From assembly GCA_946185835.1 (NCBI GenBank), contig CAMHKW010000004.1, positions 1 through 64,000 of the forward strand: a DNA stretch of 64,000 nucleotides. Reading direction: 5' to 3'. Within the stretch, counting starts at the first letter, position 1. Each line of letters begins with the position of its first letter. The translations under genes were made by a program, and so were the position numbers. The notes under the pieces are model-generated. The model saw only the letters and a list, made by a program, of their open reading frames with translations. It was not told the DNA's origin and ran no database searches. Shown here piece after piece: positions 1-8,247 of the stretch. This stretch comes from an uncultured Bacteroidales bacterium. GTDB taxonomy: Bacteria > Bacteroidota > Bacteroidia > Bacteroidales > Paludibacteraceae.

Positions 1-90
1 GGTTAGACCGCTACGCTGTTAGAGGTTAGACCGCTTCGCTGTTAGATGTTAGACCGCTTCGCTGTTAGATGTTAGACCGCTTCGCTGTAG
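1..90. repeat. 23-bp tandem repeat array (R element), copy A
   Basis: Four head-to-tail copies of a 23-bp unit, the last truncated, with core GTTAGACCGCTACGCTGTTA. Copies 2-4 carry TTCG in place of TACG. The same unit recurs at 242-396 and singly or in short runs at gene ends along the window. Units abut without unique spacers, so this is not a CRISPR. The array may extend left of the window. Confidence 0.95.
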
Positions 91-94
91 GGTA

Positions 95-148
95 CGCCAA
101 TTTCTTATCTACGATCGTTCGTAACGTAGCGGAGATAAGAAACCGGCG
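95..148. repeat. Long imperfect inverted repeat with 16-bp arms
   Basis: Arms at 95-110 and 133-148 pair at 14 of 16 positions around a 22-bp centre. The left arm begins CGCCAATT and the right arm ends AACCGGCG. These are the half-sites of the two 19-bp palindrome classes found elsewhere in the window. The two mismatches are A.C on + and become G.U wobbles in a - strand transcript. Confidence 0.85.
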
Positions 149-197
149 CTCCCTCTAAACACTAAACACGCGCGCTAAACTAATCTCTTCCCACTAT

Positions 198-228
198 TTT
201 ATTGTTCAAAAAAAAATGACTATCTTTG
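198..228 (+). promoter_or_regulatory. Bacteroidetes-type promoter for the GH2 gene
   Basis: TTTA (198-201), 19 bp, then TATCTTTG (221-228), which matches the -7 consensus TAnnTTTG. The -33 box differs from TTTG by one base. Transcription would start near 235, so the second R array lies in the 5' untranslated leader of the GH2 mRNA. Confidence 0.7.
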
Positions 229-241
229 CCCCGCCTTGCGA

Positions 242-396
242 GAGGTTAGACCGCTACGCTGTTAGAGGTTAGACCGCTACGCTGTTAGATGTTAGACCGC
301 TACGCTGTTAGAGATTAGACCGCTACGCTGTTAGAGGTTAGACGCTACGCTGTTAGAGGTTAGACCGCTACGCTGTTAGAGATTAGACCGCTACGT
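242..396. repeat. 23-bp tandem repeat array (R element), copy B, in the GH2 leader
   Basis: Seven units starting at 242, 265, 288, 311, 334, 356 and 379. Unit five is 22 bp (one C lost) and the last is partial. Variation sits mostly in one dinucleotide (GG, TG or GA) before TTAGAC. It lies between the promoter at 198-228 and the ATG at 459, in the same orientation as the gene. Confidence 0.95.
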
Positions 397-458
397 CTAA
401 TGCGATTGCATTGCTTTGCAAGATTATAATATCAGTATTAACAATAAACCACTATATC

Positions 459-2891
459 ATGAAACGACTTTTTCTGTTGCTCTTTGTAGCAACCTCAATC
501 ACGCTCAGTGCCCAGCGTCAGGAGTCGCTACTCCAAGTCTGGGAGTTTGCGATGGAGACCGAGACGGGTGTGATGCCCACCGAGGGCTTCGTCAGCGTAA
601 CCCTTCCTCACGACTGGGCTATCACCGGACCTTTCTCACGCGACAACGACCTTCAGAATGTTGCCATCACCCAGAATGGCAGCAATGTACCCTCGGTGCG
701 CACCGGTCGAACAGGCGGACTGCCATACGTGGGCACGGCGTGGTATAAGACGACACTGCCCGATAACCTCATGGAACATGTGGAGCTGCTCTTCGACGGT
801 GCTATGTCAGAACCGGAGGTTTATGTCAATGGTAAGAAAGCATGCTTCTGGCCATACGGTTATAACGCTTTCCATGTCGACATCACTCCTTATCTGAAAC
901 CGACAGGCAACGAGGTGGCAGTGCGACTCGACTGCAAACCTGAGTCGTCGCGCTGGTATCCCGGCTCCGGACTGTATCGTCAGGTACATCTGATAGAGTC
1001 GCAGGCAGTACACGTGCCGGTATGGGGTGCTCATCTGCAGACGCTCAGCATCGAGCCCGCAGACGCCAAGGTGCTGATGGAACTGGAGGTGGATGCTGCC
1101 GAAGCTAAGATGCTCAAGGTGCATACCCGCGTCTACGACTCGCGCGACATGGTATACGAGAGCAAGTTCGAGTTCAACCCAAGCTACATGTCTACTCTCG
1201 AGCAGATAGCACATATCGCCAACCCTCGGCTGTGGACGCCCGAGACACCTAATCTTTACAAGGCAGTGTTCGACATCTACGAGGGCAAACGCCTTGTTGA
1301 CACCTACGAGCAGACCTTCGGTATACGCACCGTAGAGATAGTGCCTAACGTAGGTTTCAAACTCAACGGCAATGTCCGTAAGTTCAAAGGCGTATGTCTG
1401 CACCACGACCTCGGTCCGCTTGGTGCTGCCGCCTGGCGCGACGGCATACGTCACCAACTCCTGATGCTTCGCGACATGGGATGCGACGCCGTCAGAACCA
1501 GTCATAACATGCCGGCCCCCGAGCTCGTAGAACTCGCCGACTCGATGGGATTCATGCTCATGGTCGAACCGTTCGACGAATGGGAATGGGGCAAGTGCAA
1601 GAACGGATACAACCGCTTCTTCGAGAAGATAGAACCCGGACAAGACAAGACATGGGCAGAACGCGACATGGTGAACATGCTGCGCCACTTCCGCAATAAC
1701 CCCTCGGTGGTGATGTGGTCGATAGGCAACGAAGTGCCCACGCAATGTGAGAAAGAGGGATATAAATACGCTAAGTTCCTGCAAGATATATGCACTCGCG
1801 AGGACGGCACCCGCCCTGTCACCTGTGGCATGGATGGCGTCGACTGCGTACTCGAAAACGGCTTTGCGCAAGTGATGGAGGTGGTGGGTATCAACTACCG
1901 CGCACATCGCTACCAAGAGGTATACGACGTCACACCGCAGAAGCTCGTGCTCGGTTCGGAGACGGCATCGACGGTGTCGAGCCGCGGCGTATATAAGCTG
2001 CCTGCCCTCAAAGACAACAACGACAGCATCTGCAACGTGCCGCACCCTAACGGCAACTCGCAGACCAACCAGTGCACCGGCTACGACCTCGAGTACTGTC
2101 CGTGGAGCAACGTGCCCGACGACGACTTCGCCAATATGGACGACTACCCATGGACCATAGGGCAGTTCGTATGGACCGGCTTCGACTACCTCGGCGAGCC
2201 TTCGCCTTACGATACCGACGCATGGCCCTCGCACTCGTCGTATTTCGGTATCATCGACCTCGCCTCTATCCCCAAAGACCGCTATTGGCTCTACCGCAGC
2301 CAGTGGAACACCACCGACCACACCCTGCACCTGCTGCCACATTGGAACTGGAACGAGGGCGACAACGTCACCGTCATGGTGTATACCGACATGCCCGAAG
2401 TAGAGCTCTTCCTTAACGGTAAGTCGCTGGGCAGACAGCATAAGCTTACACACTGGGAGGCAGCACAAGACGAAAAGTGGGGTAGGATACGTCGCTACCG
2501 ACTGATATGGGACGACGTGCAGTACGAGCCCGGCACGCTGATGGCTGTGGCTTACGACAAGCAAGGTAACGCCGTGATGGTAGAGAGCCGGCAGACGGCA
2601 GGCGAGCCCGCACAACTCACACTCACCGCCGACCGCTGCGGACAACTTACGTACCTGAGAGTCAGGGTGTGCGACAGCAAAGGCAACCTCTGCCCGCAAG
2701 CAGACAACAAGATACAAATCAGCGTGCAAGGTGACGGACGTATGCTCGGCGCCGCCAACGGCGATGCCGCTTGTCTGATACCCTTCCAAAGCTACGAACA
2801 GCAAGCCTTCGCCGGCGAGATGACCATAATAGTGGAAGGCAACCCCCAAGTGACAGTAAGCTCCGAAGGACTGCAGCCCGCTTCGCTATAG
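459..2891 (+). CDS. Secreted glycoside hydrolase family 2 (beta-galactosidase-like)
   Basis: An 810-residue exo-glycosidase of family GH2, expected to release terminal sugars by a retaining mechanism in the periplasm or at the surface. I start at the ATG at 459 because it opens a clear signal peptide (MKRLFLLLFVATSITLSAQ); the longer frame from 411 only adds leader. Order: jelly-roll sugar-binding domain (about 60-190), Ig-like domain (about 195-295), TIM barrel (about 300-580), and C-terminal beta domains. The acid/base glutamate is E425 in SIGNEVPTQ and the nucleophile is probably E501 in VLGSETAST. Family specificities include beta-galactosidase, beta-glucuronidase and beta-mannosidase; galactosidase is a guess from overall form. 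No SusCD or regulator is adjacent. No T9SS tail is seen at the C-terminus. Confidence 0.88.
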   Translation: MKRLFLLLFVATSITLSAQRQESLLQVWEFAMETETGVMPTEGFVSVTLPHDWAITGPFSRDNDLQNVAITQNGSNVPSVRTGRTGGLPYVGTAWYKTTLPDNLMEHVELLFDGAMSEPEVYVNGKKACFWPYGYNAFHVDITPYLKPTGNEVAVRLDCKPESSRWYPGSGLYRQVHLIESQAVHVPVWGAHLQTLSIEPADAKVLMELEVDAAEAKMLKVHTRVYDSRDMVYESKFEFNPSYMSTLEQIAHIANPRLWTPETPNLYKAVFDIYEGKRLVDTYEQTFGIRTVEIVPNVGFKLNGNVRKFKGVCLHHDLGPLGAAAWRDGIRHQLLMLRDMGCDAVRTSHNMPAPELVELADSMGFMLMVEPFDEWEWGKCKNGYNRFFEKIEPGQDKTWAERDMVNMLRHFRNNPSVVMWSIGNEVPTQCEKEGYKYAKFLQDICTREDGTRPVTCGMDGVDCVLENGFAQVMEVVGINYRAHRYQEVYDVTPQKLVLGSETASTVSSRGVYKLPALKDNNDSICNVPHPNGNSQTNQCTGYDLEYCPWSNVPDDDFANMDDYPWTIGQFVWTGFDYLGEPSPYDTDAWPSHSSYFGIIDLASIPKDRYWLYRSQWNTTDHTLHLLPHWNWNEGDNVTVMVYTDMPEVELFLNGKSLGRQHKLTHWEAAQDEKWGRIRRYRLIWDDVQYEPGTLMAVAYDKQGNAVMVESRQTAGEPAQLTLTADRCGQLTYLRVRVCDSKGNLCPQADNKIQISVQGDGRMLGAANGDAACLIPFQSYEQQAFAGEMTIIVEGNPQVTVSSEGLQPASL

Positions 2892-2914
2892 GAAGTGTGC
2901 GTGTGCGTGGGGTA

Positions 2915-2933
2915 CGCCGGTTTATAACCGGCG
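2915..2933. repeat. 19-bp palindrome (CGCCGGTT-TAT-AACCGGCG)
   Basis: Perfect 8-bp arms and a 3-base loop. One of nine members of the palindrome family in this window. It lies 24 bp past the GH2 stop, with no T-run after it, so a simple intrinsic terminator is unlikely. Confidence 0.95.
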
Positions 2934-3004
2934 AAAACGAACGTTGAAGCATGTGAAATCTGTTTTAATCCGTTCAATCTGTTAAATCAGCGGTTACAAA
3001 AATT

Positions 3005-3095
3005 AATCTGCGGTTTAAAATAAACAATCAATCAGCGGTTTAAAATAAACAATCAATCAGCGGTTTAAAATAAACAATCAATCTGCGGTTAAAAA
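3005..3095. repeat. 25-bp tandem repeat between GH2 and the DUF853 gene
   Basis: Three full 25-bp units (3005-3029, 3030-3054, 3055-3079) of the form AATCWGCGGTTTAAAATAAA plus CAATC, then a partial unit. The preceding 50 bp holds looser AATCTGTT/AATCCGTT copies. Similar AATCTGCGG text appears at 8090-8235 and 20340-20360. The gap 2892-3136 contains no gene. Confidence 0.92.
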
Positions 3096-3136
3096 AACTC
3101 CGCTCAGCGGTTAAATTAAAATCTGTAATCCGAAGT

Positions 3137-4810
3137 ATGAAATCTGAAATCCTGATAGGCAAGGGCGAGACCGACGTGTTCCTCTCCGCCCGTATGGCAA
3201 ACCGGCACGGGCTGGTAGCCGGCGCCACCGGAACCGGCAAGACAATAACGTTAGAAGTGATGGCAGAGGGCTTCTCTGAGATGGGAGTGCCTGTCTTCCT
3301 TGCCGACGTCAAAGGCGACATCTCGGGTATGGCGCGCCCGGGCACTATGACCGAAGGTCTGAGGCGCCGCCTCGATAAGATGGGCGTCGCTGACGTCGAC
3401 TTCCGCGCTTTCCCCGTGCGTTTCTGGGATGTGTATGGCGAGGCAGGACACCCCGTGCGTACCACCATCTCTGAGATGGGACCTATGCTGCTGAGTCGGC
3501 TGCTCGGACTCACACCCGTGCAAGAGGGGGTGCTGAATATCGTCTTCCGCATCGCCGACGACAAGGGACTGCTACTCATCGACCTTAAAGACCTGAAGGC
3601 GATGCTGCAGTATGTGGGGCAGCATGCCAAAGACTTCACCACCACCTACGGCAACGTCACACAGCAGTCGGTGGGTGCTATACAACGAGCACTGCTCGCA
3701 CTCGAAGACCAAGGGGGAGACCTCTTCTTCGGTGAGCCCGAACTGCAGATAAGCGACTGGATGCAGCGCGACGAGAACGGCAGAGGGTATGTCAATATCC
3801 TGCACTGCGTAAGACTCTTTCAGCACCCGATGCTCTATTCCACGTTCATACTATGGCTACTCTCCGAACTCTTCGAGACGCTGCCCGAAGCCGGTGACCT
3901 CGACCAACCTAAGATGATCTTCTTCTTCGACGAGGCACACCTGCTCTTCGACGATGCACCGAAGGTGCTGGTTCAGAAGGTAGAACAGGTGGTCAAACTC
4001 ATACGCTCGAAAGGCGTAGGCGTGTACTTCTGCACGCAGTCGCCTTCCGACATCCCCGACTCCGTCCTCGCACAGCTGTCGAACCGCGTGCAGCATGCGC
4101 TCAGAGCTTATACGCCTGCCGAGATGAAGGCGGTGCGGACGGCAGCGCAGTCGTTCCGTCCTAACCCTAAGTTCAAGACCGAAGACGCCATCACCGACCT
4201 GTCGGTGGGAGAAGCATTGGTCAGCATGCTCGACGACGAAGGACGCCCGCAGATTACCGAGCGTGCTAAGATCATGTGTCCACGCAGTTCGATGGCAGCT
4301 CTCGATGACCAACGGCGCCGTGACCTCATTCTCGCATCCGACCTGTACGGCAGATACGAGACCGCCGTCGACCGATTTACAGCCTACGAGAGTCTCACGC
4401 AAGATGCGCAGCGACAAGAGCAGGAAGAGCAGCGCCAACGTGAACAAGCGGAATATGAGCGACAACGGGCAGAGCAAGAGAAACAGCGGCAACGTGAACA
4501 GGCTGAGTACGAGCGTCAACGAGCCGCGGAAGAGAAACAACGACAACGTGAACAGGCGGAGTATGAGCGACAGCTCAAACGCGAGCAGGCTGAGTTGGAG
4601 AGACAGAAAGCAGAGCGAGAGAAAGAGATGCGCCGACGCGAACAAGAACTCAGGCGCACACTCTCAGGCACTACCCGCACGTCTTCCCGCAGTTCTTCAC
4701 GCTCGTCGCGCTCACCATTGGAGAAGGCTACCGACTCCGCCATGAGCACCATCGGACGAGAGATAGGCAAGTCACTCATCCGAGGCTTCATGGGCATGCT
4801 GCGGAAGTAG
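3137..4810 (+). CDS. HerA-like / DUF853 P-loop ATPase (YjgR family)
   Basis: A 557-residue cytoplasmic ATPase of the HerA/FtsK superfamily, DUF853 branch (E. coli YjgR is the usual reference). Its function is not established; DNA translocation is inferred from the superfamily. Walker A is GATGTGKT at 29-36 and Walker B ends in DEAH at 265-268. The sequence VFLADVKGDISGM near 53 and SNRVQHALRAY near 315 are typical of the family. The last 130 residues are a highly charged helical region with about 17-residue QRQREQAEYERQ repeats, then an Arg/Ser-rich linker and a short tail. The ATG at 3137 lies 17 residues upstream of the first conserved block. Both neighbouring gaps are repeat-rich and no operon partner is visible. 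Confidence 0.88.
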   Translation: MKSEILIGKGETDVFLSARMANRHGLVAGATGTGKTITLEVMAEGFSEMGVPVFLADVKGDISGMARPGTMTEGLRRRLDKMGVADVDFRAFPVRFWDVYGEAGHPVRTTISEMGPMLLSRLLGLTPVQEGVLNIVFRIADDKGLLLIDLKDLKAMLQYVGQHAKDFTTTYGNVTQQSVGAIQRALLALEDQGGDLFFGEPELQISDWMQRDENGRGYVNILHCVRLFQHPMLYSTFILWLLSELFETLPEAGDLDQPKMIFFFDEAHLLFDDAPKVLVQKVEQVVKLIRSKGVGVYFCTQSPSDIPDSVLAQLSNRVQHALRAYTPAEMKAVRTAAQSFRPNPKFKTEDAITDLSVGEALVSMLDDEGRPQITERAKIMCPRSSMAALDDQRRRDLILASDLYGRYETAVDRFTAYESLTQDAQRQEQEEQRQREQAEYERQRAEQEKQRQREQAEYERQRAAEEKQRQREQAEYERQLKREQAELERQKAEREKEMRRREQELRRTLSGTTRTSSRSSSRSSRSPLEKATDSAMSTIGREIGKSLIRGFMGMLRK

Positions 4811-5158
4811 AGAGGTTAGACCGCCAGCTGAATAGGTCAGACAGGGCGCGCCGGTTACCAACCGGCGGAATCTAAACAATGTAGAAATTAGAAACATTCT
4901 ATCTAACCTCTAACAGCGCGGCGGTTAGATGACGCCGCCAATTACAAATTGGCGTACCTTGTTGTGCCGGGTTGACATGAGACGAGTCGCAGCCTCGTCT
5001 CTACGTGTTGTGGGTGGCGGGTGGTGTGCCGCCAATTGCAAATTGGCGTACCCGGTTGCTCAGCGGTCTAACTTCTAACAGCGCAGCGGTCTAACTTCTC
5101 ACAGCGTAGCGGTCTAACTTCTCACAGCGTAGTGGTCTAACCTCTAACCTCTAACTTC
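4811..5158. repeat. Intergenic mosaic of interspersed repeats
   Basis: No gene. Contents in order: an R element directly after the DUF853 stop (4812-4830); palindrome CGCCGGTT-ACC-AACCGGCG (4849-4867); an ATCTAACC...GGTTAGAT stem; palindrome CGCCAATT-ACA-AATTGGCG (4936-4954); inverted repeat GAGACGAG...CTCGTCTC (4979-5001); palindrome CGCCAATT-GCA-AATTGGCG (5030-5048); then R elements on the - strand up to the InlB-protein stop. The first block, 4849-4954, is nearly identical to 10695-10801. Confidence 0.93.
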
Positions 5159-8020
5159 TCACTGCCTCACTTGTCGGCCTTGCAGGTCGTAGAGGCGGTC
5201 GTGGTGGCGGAGGTAGATGATGCCGTCGATCATGACTTTGTGTGAGGTGTCGGTGGGGGCGCTGATGTCGCTGACGCTGTCGTCGATAGGCACGAAGAAC
5301 GCGGTGTAGGTAGCGTCGGCTGTCACCACTATAGTGCGCGGGTTGACCGTCACGCCGTCGTTCCAGCGAGCGAACCGATAGCCTTCTTTAGCGACGGCTT
5401 CTATGAGGCGTGTGTCACCTTCGTTGAACACGCCCCCGCCCGTAGCTGTTCCCATCGTCGGGTCGGCGGAAGTCACGCTGATGGTGTATTGCGATATGTC
5501 ACGCGGTGCAAACAACGCGGTGTAGGTGACGTCGGCTTCTACCGTCAACACTCGGGTGCTCTCGGTGTTGCCGTCGTCCCATTGGACGAACACATGTCCT
5601 CTCAGAGGTGTGGCTATCAGTGTAATCTCGGTGCCGTAGTCGAAGGTACCGCCTCCCGTCACGGCGCCCATAGTGGCATCTGATGAGACGGCGGTGACCT
5701 TATATCGGGCTATCTCGAACTCAGCGGTGAAGGCAGAGTCTTGTCTGACGACGACGGTGCGCGGGTTGTCGGTGGTGCCGTCGTTCCAGCGGACGAAGCG
5801 GTAGCCTTTGATGGCTGTGGCGGTAAGGGTGATTTCGGTGCCGTAGTCGAAGGTGCCGCCGCCCTCGACGTTACCCTTGTCGCTGTCGGCGGAGGTGACG
5901 CTGATGGTGAACCGCAAGATCTCGAAGACAGCGGTGTAGGTGGCGTCGGCGGTCACGGTGATGGTGCGCGGGTTGTCGGTCACGCCGTCGGACCAGCGCA
6001 CGAAGCGGTAGCCCTCGTTAGCAATGGCTGTTAACAGATGGGTGTCGCCCTCGGGGTAGATGCCGCCGCCCGTGACGGAGCCCATCGCCGCGTCTGAGGC
6101 TTGGGCGGTGATGGTGTGTTTGGGTATCTGTTTGAGGGCGAACTGCGCTGTGTAGGTGACGTCTTTGACGACCGTTAGTTGGCGTGTGCTCTCGGTGTTG
6201 GCATCGTCCCATTGCAAGAACTCGTAGCCCTCCTTAGGCTTGGCGGTGATGGTGATCACGGTGCCGTAGTCGAAGGTGCCGCCACCCTCGACGGTACCCA
6301 TCTGTTCCGACGAAGATTTCACGCTGACGGTATGTCGTAGGATTCGGAATTCAGCGATATAGGTCACGTCTTCCATTGCGCTTAAATAGCGTGGGTTGTC
6401 GGTGTTGCCGTCGTCCCATCTGACGAACTCATACCCTTTCTCGGGTATGGCGTTGAGGTGTATCTTATGGGCATATTGGTAGACGCCACCGCCCGTCACC
6501 GAGCCCATCTTCTCGTCGGCAGACTTAGCATTGATGGTATAGTATATGTGGTCGAACTCAGCAGAGTATGAGATGTCGGCTTTGACGACGACTTTACGTT
6601 CCGCCTGAGTGTCGCCGTCGTTCCATCGGATGAAGCGGTAGCCCGTCTTGGGCTTGGCTATGATGGTGATCTCGGTGCCGTAGTCGAAGGTGCCGCCACC
6701 CGTGACGGTGCCCATGCTCAGGTCGGCTGACACGAGGGTGACGGTATGTTGGTCAATGGCGAAGAAAGCGGTGATGCTCATGTCGTCGCTTATTTTGACG
6801 ACGCGCGGGTTGAGGGTCACGCCATCTGACCATTGGGTGAAGTGATATCCTGTGTTGGCTATGGCTTCGATGCTGACGGCGGCATCCTTCTTATATGTGC
6901 CGCTTCCCTTCGTCTTACCCATCGTTGGGTCGGCGGTGATTACGCTCAGAGTGTAGTATATGGCTTGAACCACCTCTGCCTGCACGTTCTGTATGCCGCT
7001 GTCGGTCAGCTTGAAGCTGCCGGTGGTGGAGAGACTCTGGTGGTTGACGTTGTTGAAGCCTACTATCTCGTAGTTGTAGTCGACGTTGGTCTCCATGCCT
7101 CCCAACGAGATGACGAACATCTCCGTCGAACTCTTGGTAGTGTCGTTGGTTAGCTTGGGGGCGCGCGCAAGTGTCGCTGTTTGCGACAGCAGTGGGCGTG
7201 CGGAGCGTTTGACGGCATTACCTTTTGCATCGACATCGTAGATGGCAACCACCTCGGTGCCTTTACGTAGGTATAACTCGTAGCGTACCGACACGCGGTC
7301 GCCAAACCATGTGAACTGCACCGAGTCGGAAGACGACGTGGCAAGGATATTGACCTTGCCGATGCTATATCCGCAGATGGCACTGAAATATGACGAGTAT
7401 TCGGTGTTGTTTTGGTAGGTAGTCAGGACGGTGTCTGGCACGAAAAGCGTGACGCTGTCGTTCACGATAGAGTTGAAAGCCCCGGCTGCTGAGGGCGGTG
7501 TGGCGGCTTCGATAGTCAGTCGGCGCAGTTGGCTCATTAGGATATTGCCGGGGGTGGCGATATCTTCCAAAGAGCCTCCGATGAAGTCGGAGCCGAGAGA
7601 TAGAATCGTCTGAGGTATCACAAGTTGCTGCAAGCTGATGCAGCGAGCGAAGGCACCCTGTCCTATGTTTGTCACGCCGTCATTTATCTCGATGTCGGTC
7701 AGCAAGCGGCAGTTAGCGAAGGCGTAGTCGCCGATGCTACGGATGGTGTTGGGCAGTACGACGCGCGTAAGGCTGTCGTTGGACATGAAGCTGCTCTCGC
7801 CGATGCCTACGACGGTATAGCTGTTGTTGCTCCCGTCGTAGACGACATCGGGGATGGTCATCTCACCGGAGTATTGTATGGGCGCGCTTGAGAAGTCGGA
7901 GTAGGTCTGAACCGTCGAGTCCGACAACGTGTTGTAGGTGATACCTTGATATGTGAAATCAAGAGCGTGGACAGCGAGCGCAAGCGTCAGCGCTGATATA
8001 AGAGAGAAGTACTTTTTCAT
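5159..8020 (-). CDS. Secreted leucine-rich / InlB B-repeat surface protein
   Basis: A 953-residue exported protein of the BspA/InlB-repeat type, probably an adhesin or host-contact protein; this role is inferred from the families. I start at the ATG whose codon is 8018-8020 because it opens the signal peptide MKKYFSLISALTLALAVHA; the longer frame to 8251 reads through repeats. After the signal come LRR_5 repeats (about 45-140, with SLTRVVLPNTIRSIGDYAF), a middle domain, then eight tandem repeats of about 67 residues, each with GGGTFDYGT, GYRFVRWNDG and YTAEF cores. Several repeats share blocks, as if shuffled by recombination. The end, YDLQGRQVRQ, resembles the truncated C-tail common on Bacteroidales surface proteins, not a full T9SS domain. 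The stop codon lies inside an R element. Confidence 0.85.
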   Translation of the reverse strand: MKKYFSLISALTLALAVHALDFTYQGITYNTLSDSTVQTYSDFSSAPIQYSGEMTIPDVVYDGSNNSYTVVGIGESSFMSNDSLTRVVLPNTIRSIGDYAFANCRLLTDIEINDGVTNIGQGAFARCISLQQLVIPQTILSLGSDFIGGSLEDIATPGNILMSQLRRLTIEAATPPSAAGAFNSIVNDSVTLFVPDTVLTTYQNNTEYSSYFSAICGYSIGKVNILATSSSDSVQFTWFGDRVSVRYELYLRKGTEVVAIYDVDAKGNAVKRSARPLLSQTATLARAPKLTNDTTKSSTEMFVISLGGMETNVDYNYEIVGFNNVNHQSLSTTGSFKLTDSGIQNVQAEVVQAIYYTLSVITADPTMGKTKGSGTYKKDAAVSIEAIANTGYHFTQWSDGVTLNPRVVKISDDMSITAFFAIDQHTVTLVSADLSMGTVTGGGTFDYGTEITIIAKPKTGYRFIRWNDGDTQAERKVVVKADISYSAEFDHIYYTINAKSADEKMGSVTGGGVYQYAHKIHLNAIPEKGYEFVRWDDGNTDNPRYLSAMEDVTYIAEFRILRHTVSVKSSSEQMGTVEGGGTFDYGTVITITAKPKEGYEFLQWDDANTESTRQLTVVKDVTYTAQFALKQIPKHTITAQASDAAMGSVTGGGIYPEGDTHLLTAIANEGYRFVRWSDGVTDNPRTITVTADATYTAVFEILRFTISVTSADSDKGNVEGGGTFDYGTEITLTATAIKGYRFVRWNDGTTDNPRTVVVRQDSAFTAEFEIARYKVTAVSSDATMGAVTGGGTFDYGTEITLIATPLRGHVFVQWDDGNTESTRVLTVEADVTYTALFAPRDISQYTISVTSADPTMGTATGGGVFNEGDTRLIEAVAKEGYRFARWNDGVTVNPRTIVVTADATYTAFFVPIDDSVSDISAPTDTSHKVMIDGIIYLRHHDRLYDLQGRQVRQ

Positions 8021-8247
8021 AGCGATTGTATTTTGGAGCGCCGGTTTATAACCGGCGGAAATCGACGTTGATATATTAGCAATCTGTTCTAATCCGTTAA
8101 ATCTGTTTAATCTGCGGTAAAAAATCCCCTTTGCGGTAAAATTCCCTTTGCGGTAAAAATCCCCTTGCGGTAAAAAATCCCCTTTGCGGTAAAAATCCCC
8201 TTTGCGGTTAAAAAACATCCCTCTGCGGTTAAGATGCGGTTGGTGCG
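8021..8247. repeat. Palindrome plus CCTTTGCGGTAAAAATC tandem repeats
   Basis: No gene. Palindrome CGCCGGTT-TAT-AACCGGCG at 8039-8057, then AATCTGTT/AATCCGTT text, then about six degenerate units of roughly 18-20 bp, core CCCTTTGCGGTAAAAATC, from about 8117 to 8235. The arrangement (palindrome, AATCTG text, GCGGT array) copies the one at 2915-3095. Confidence 0.9.

Noticed and set aside
1..396. Possible CRISPR array from the regular 23-bp repeats
   Set aside because: Units are directly adjacent with no unique spacers, and no cas gene is in the window.
411..458. Earlier in-frame start of the GH2 gene
   Set aside because: The ATG at 459 opens a textbook signal peptide; the 16 extra residues are leader sequence.
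807..2849. 680-codon open frame antisense to the GH2 gene
   Set aside because: It is a shadow of biased third-position codon use in GH2. The translation has no domain, and the sense frame is complete with catalytic residues.
3857..4645. 262-codon frame antisense to the DUF853 gene
   Set aside because: It mirrors the charged-repeat region of the sense gene and gives a low-complexity Leu/Phe/Ser translation without a credible start.
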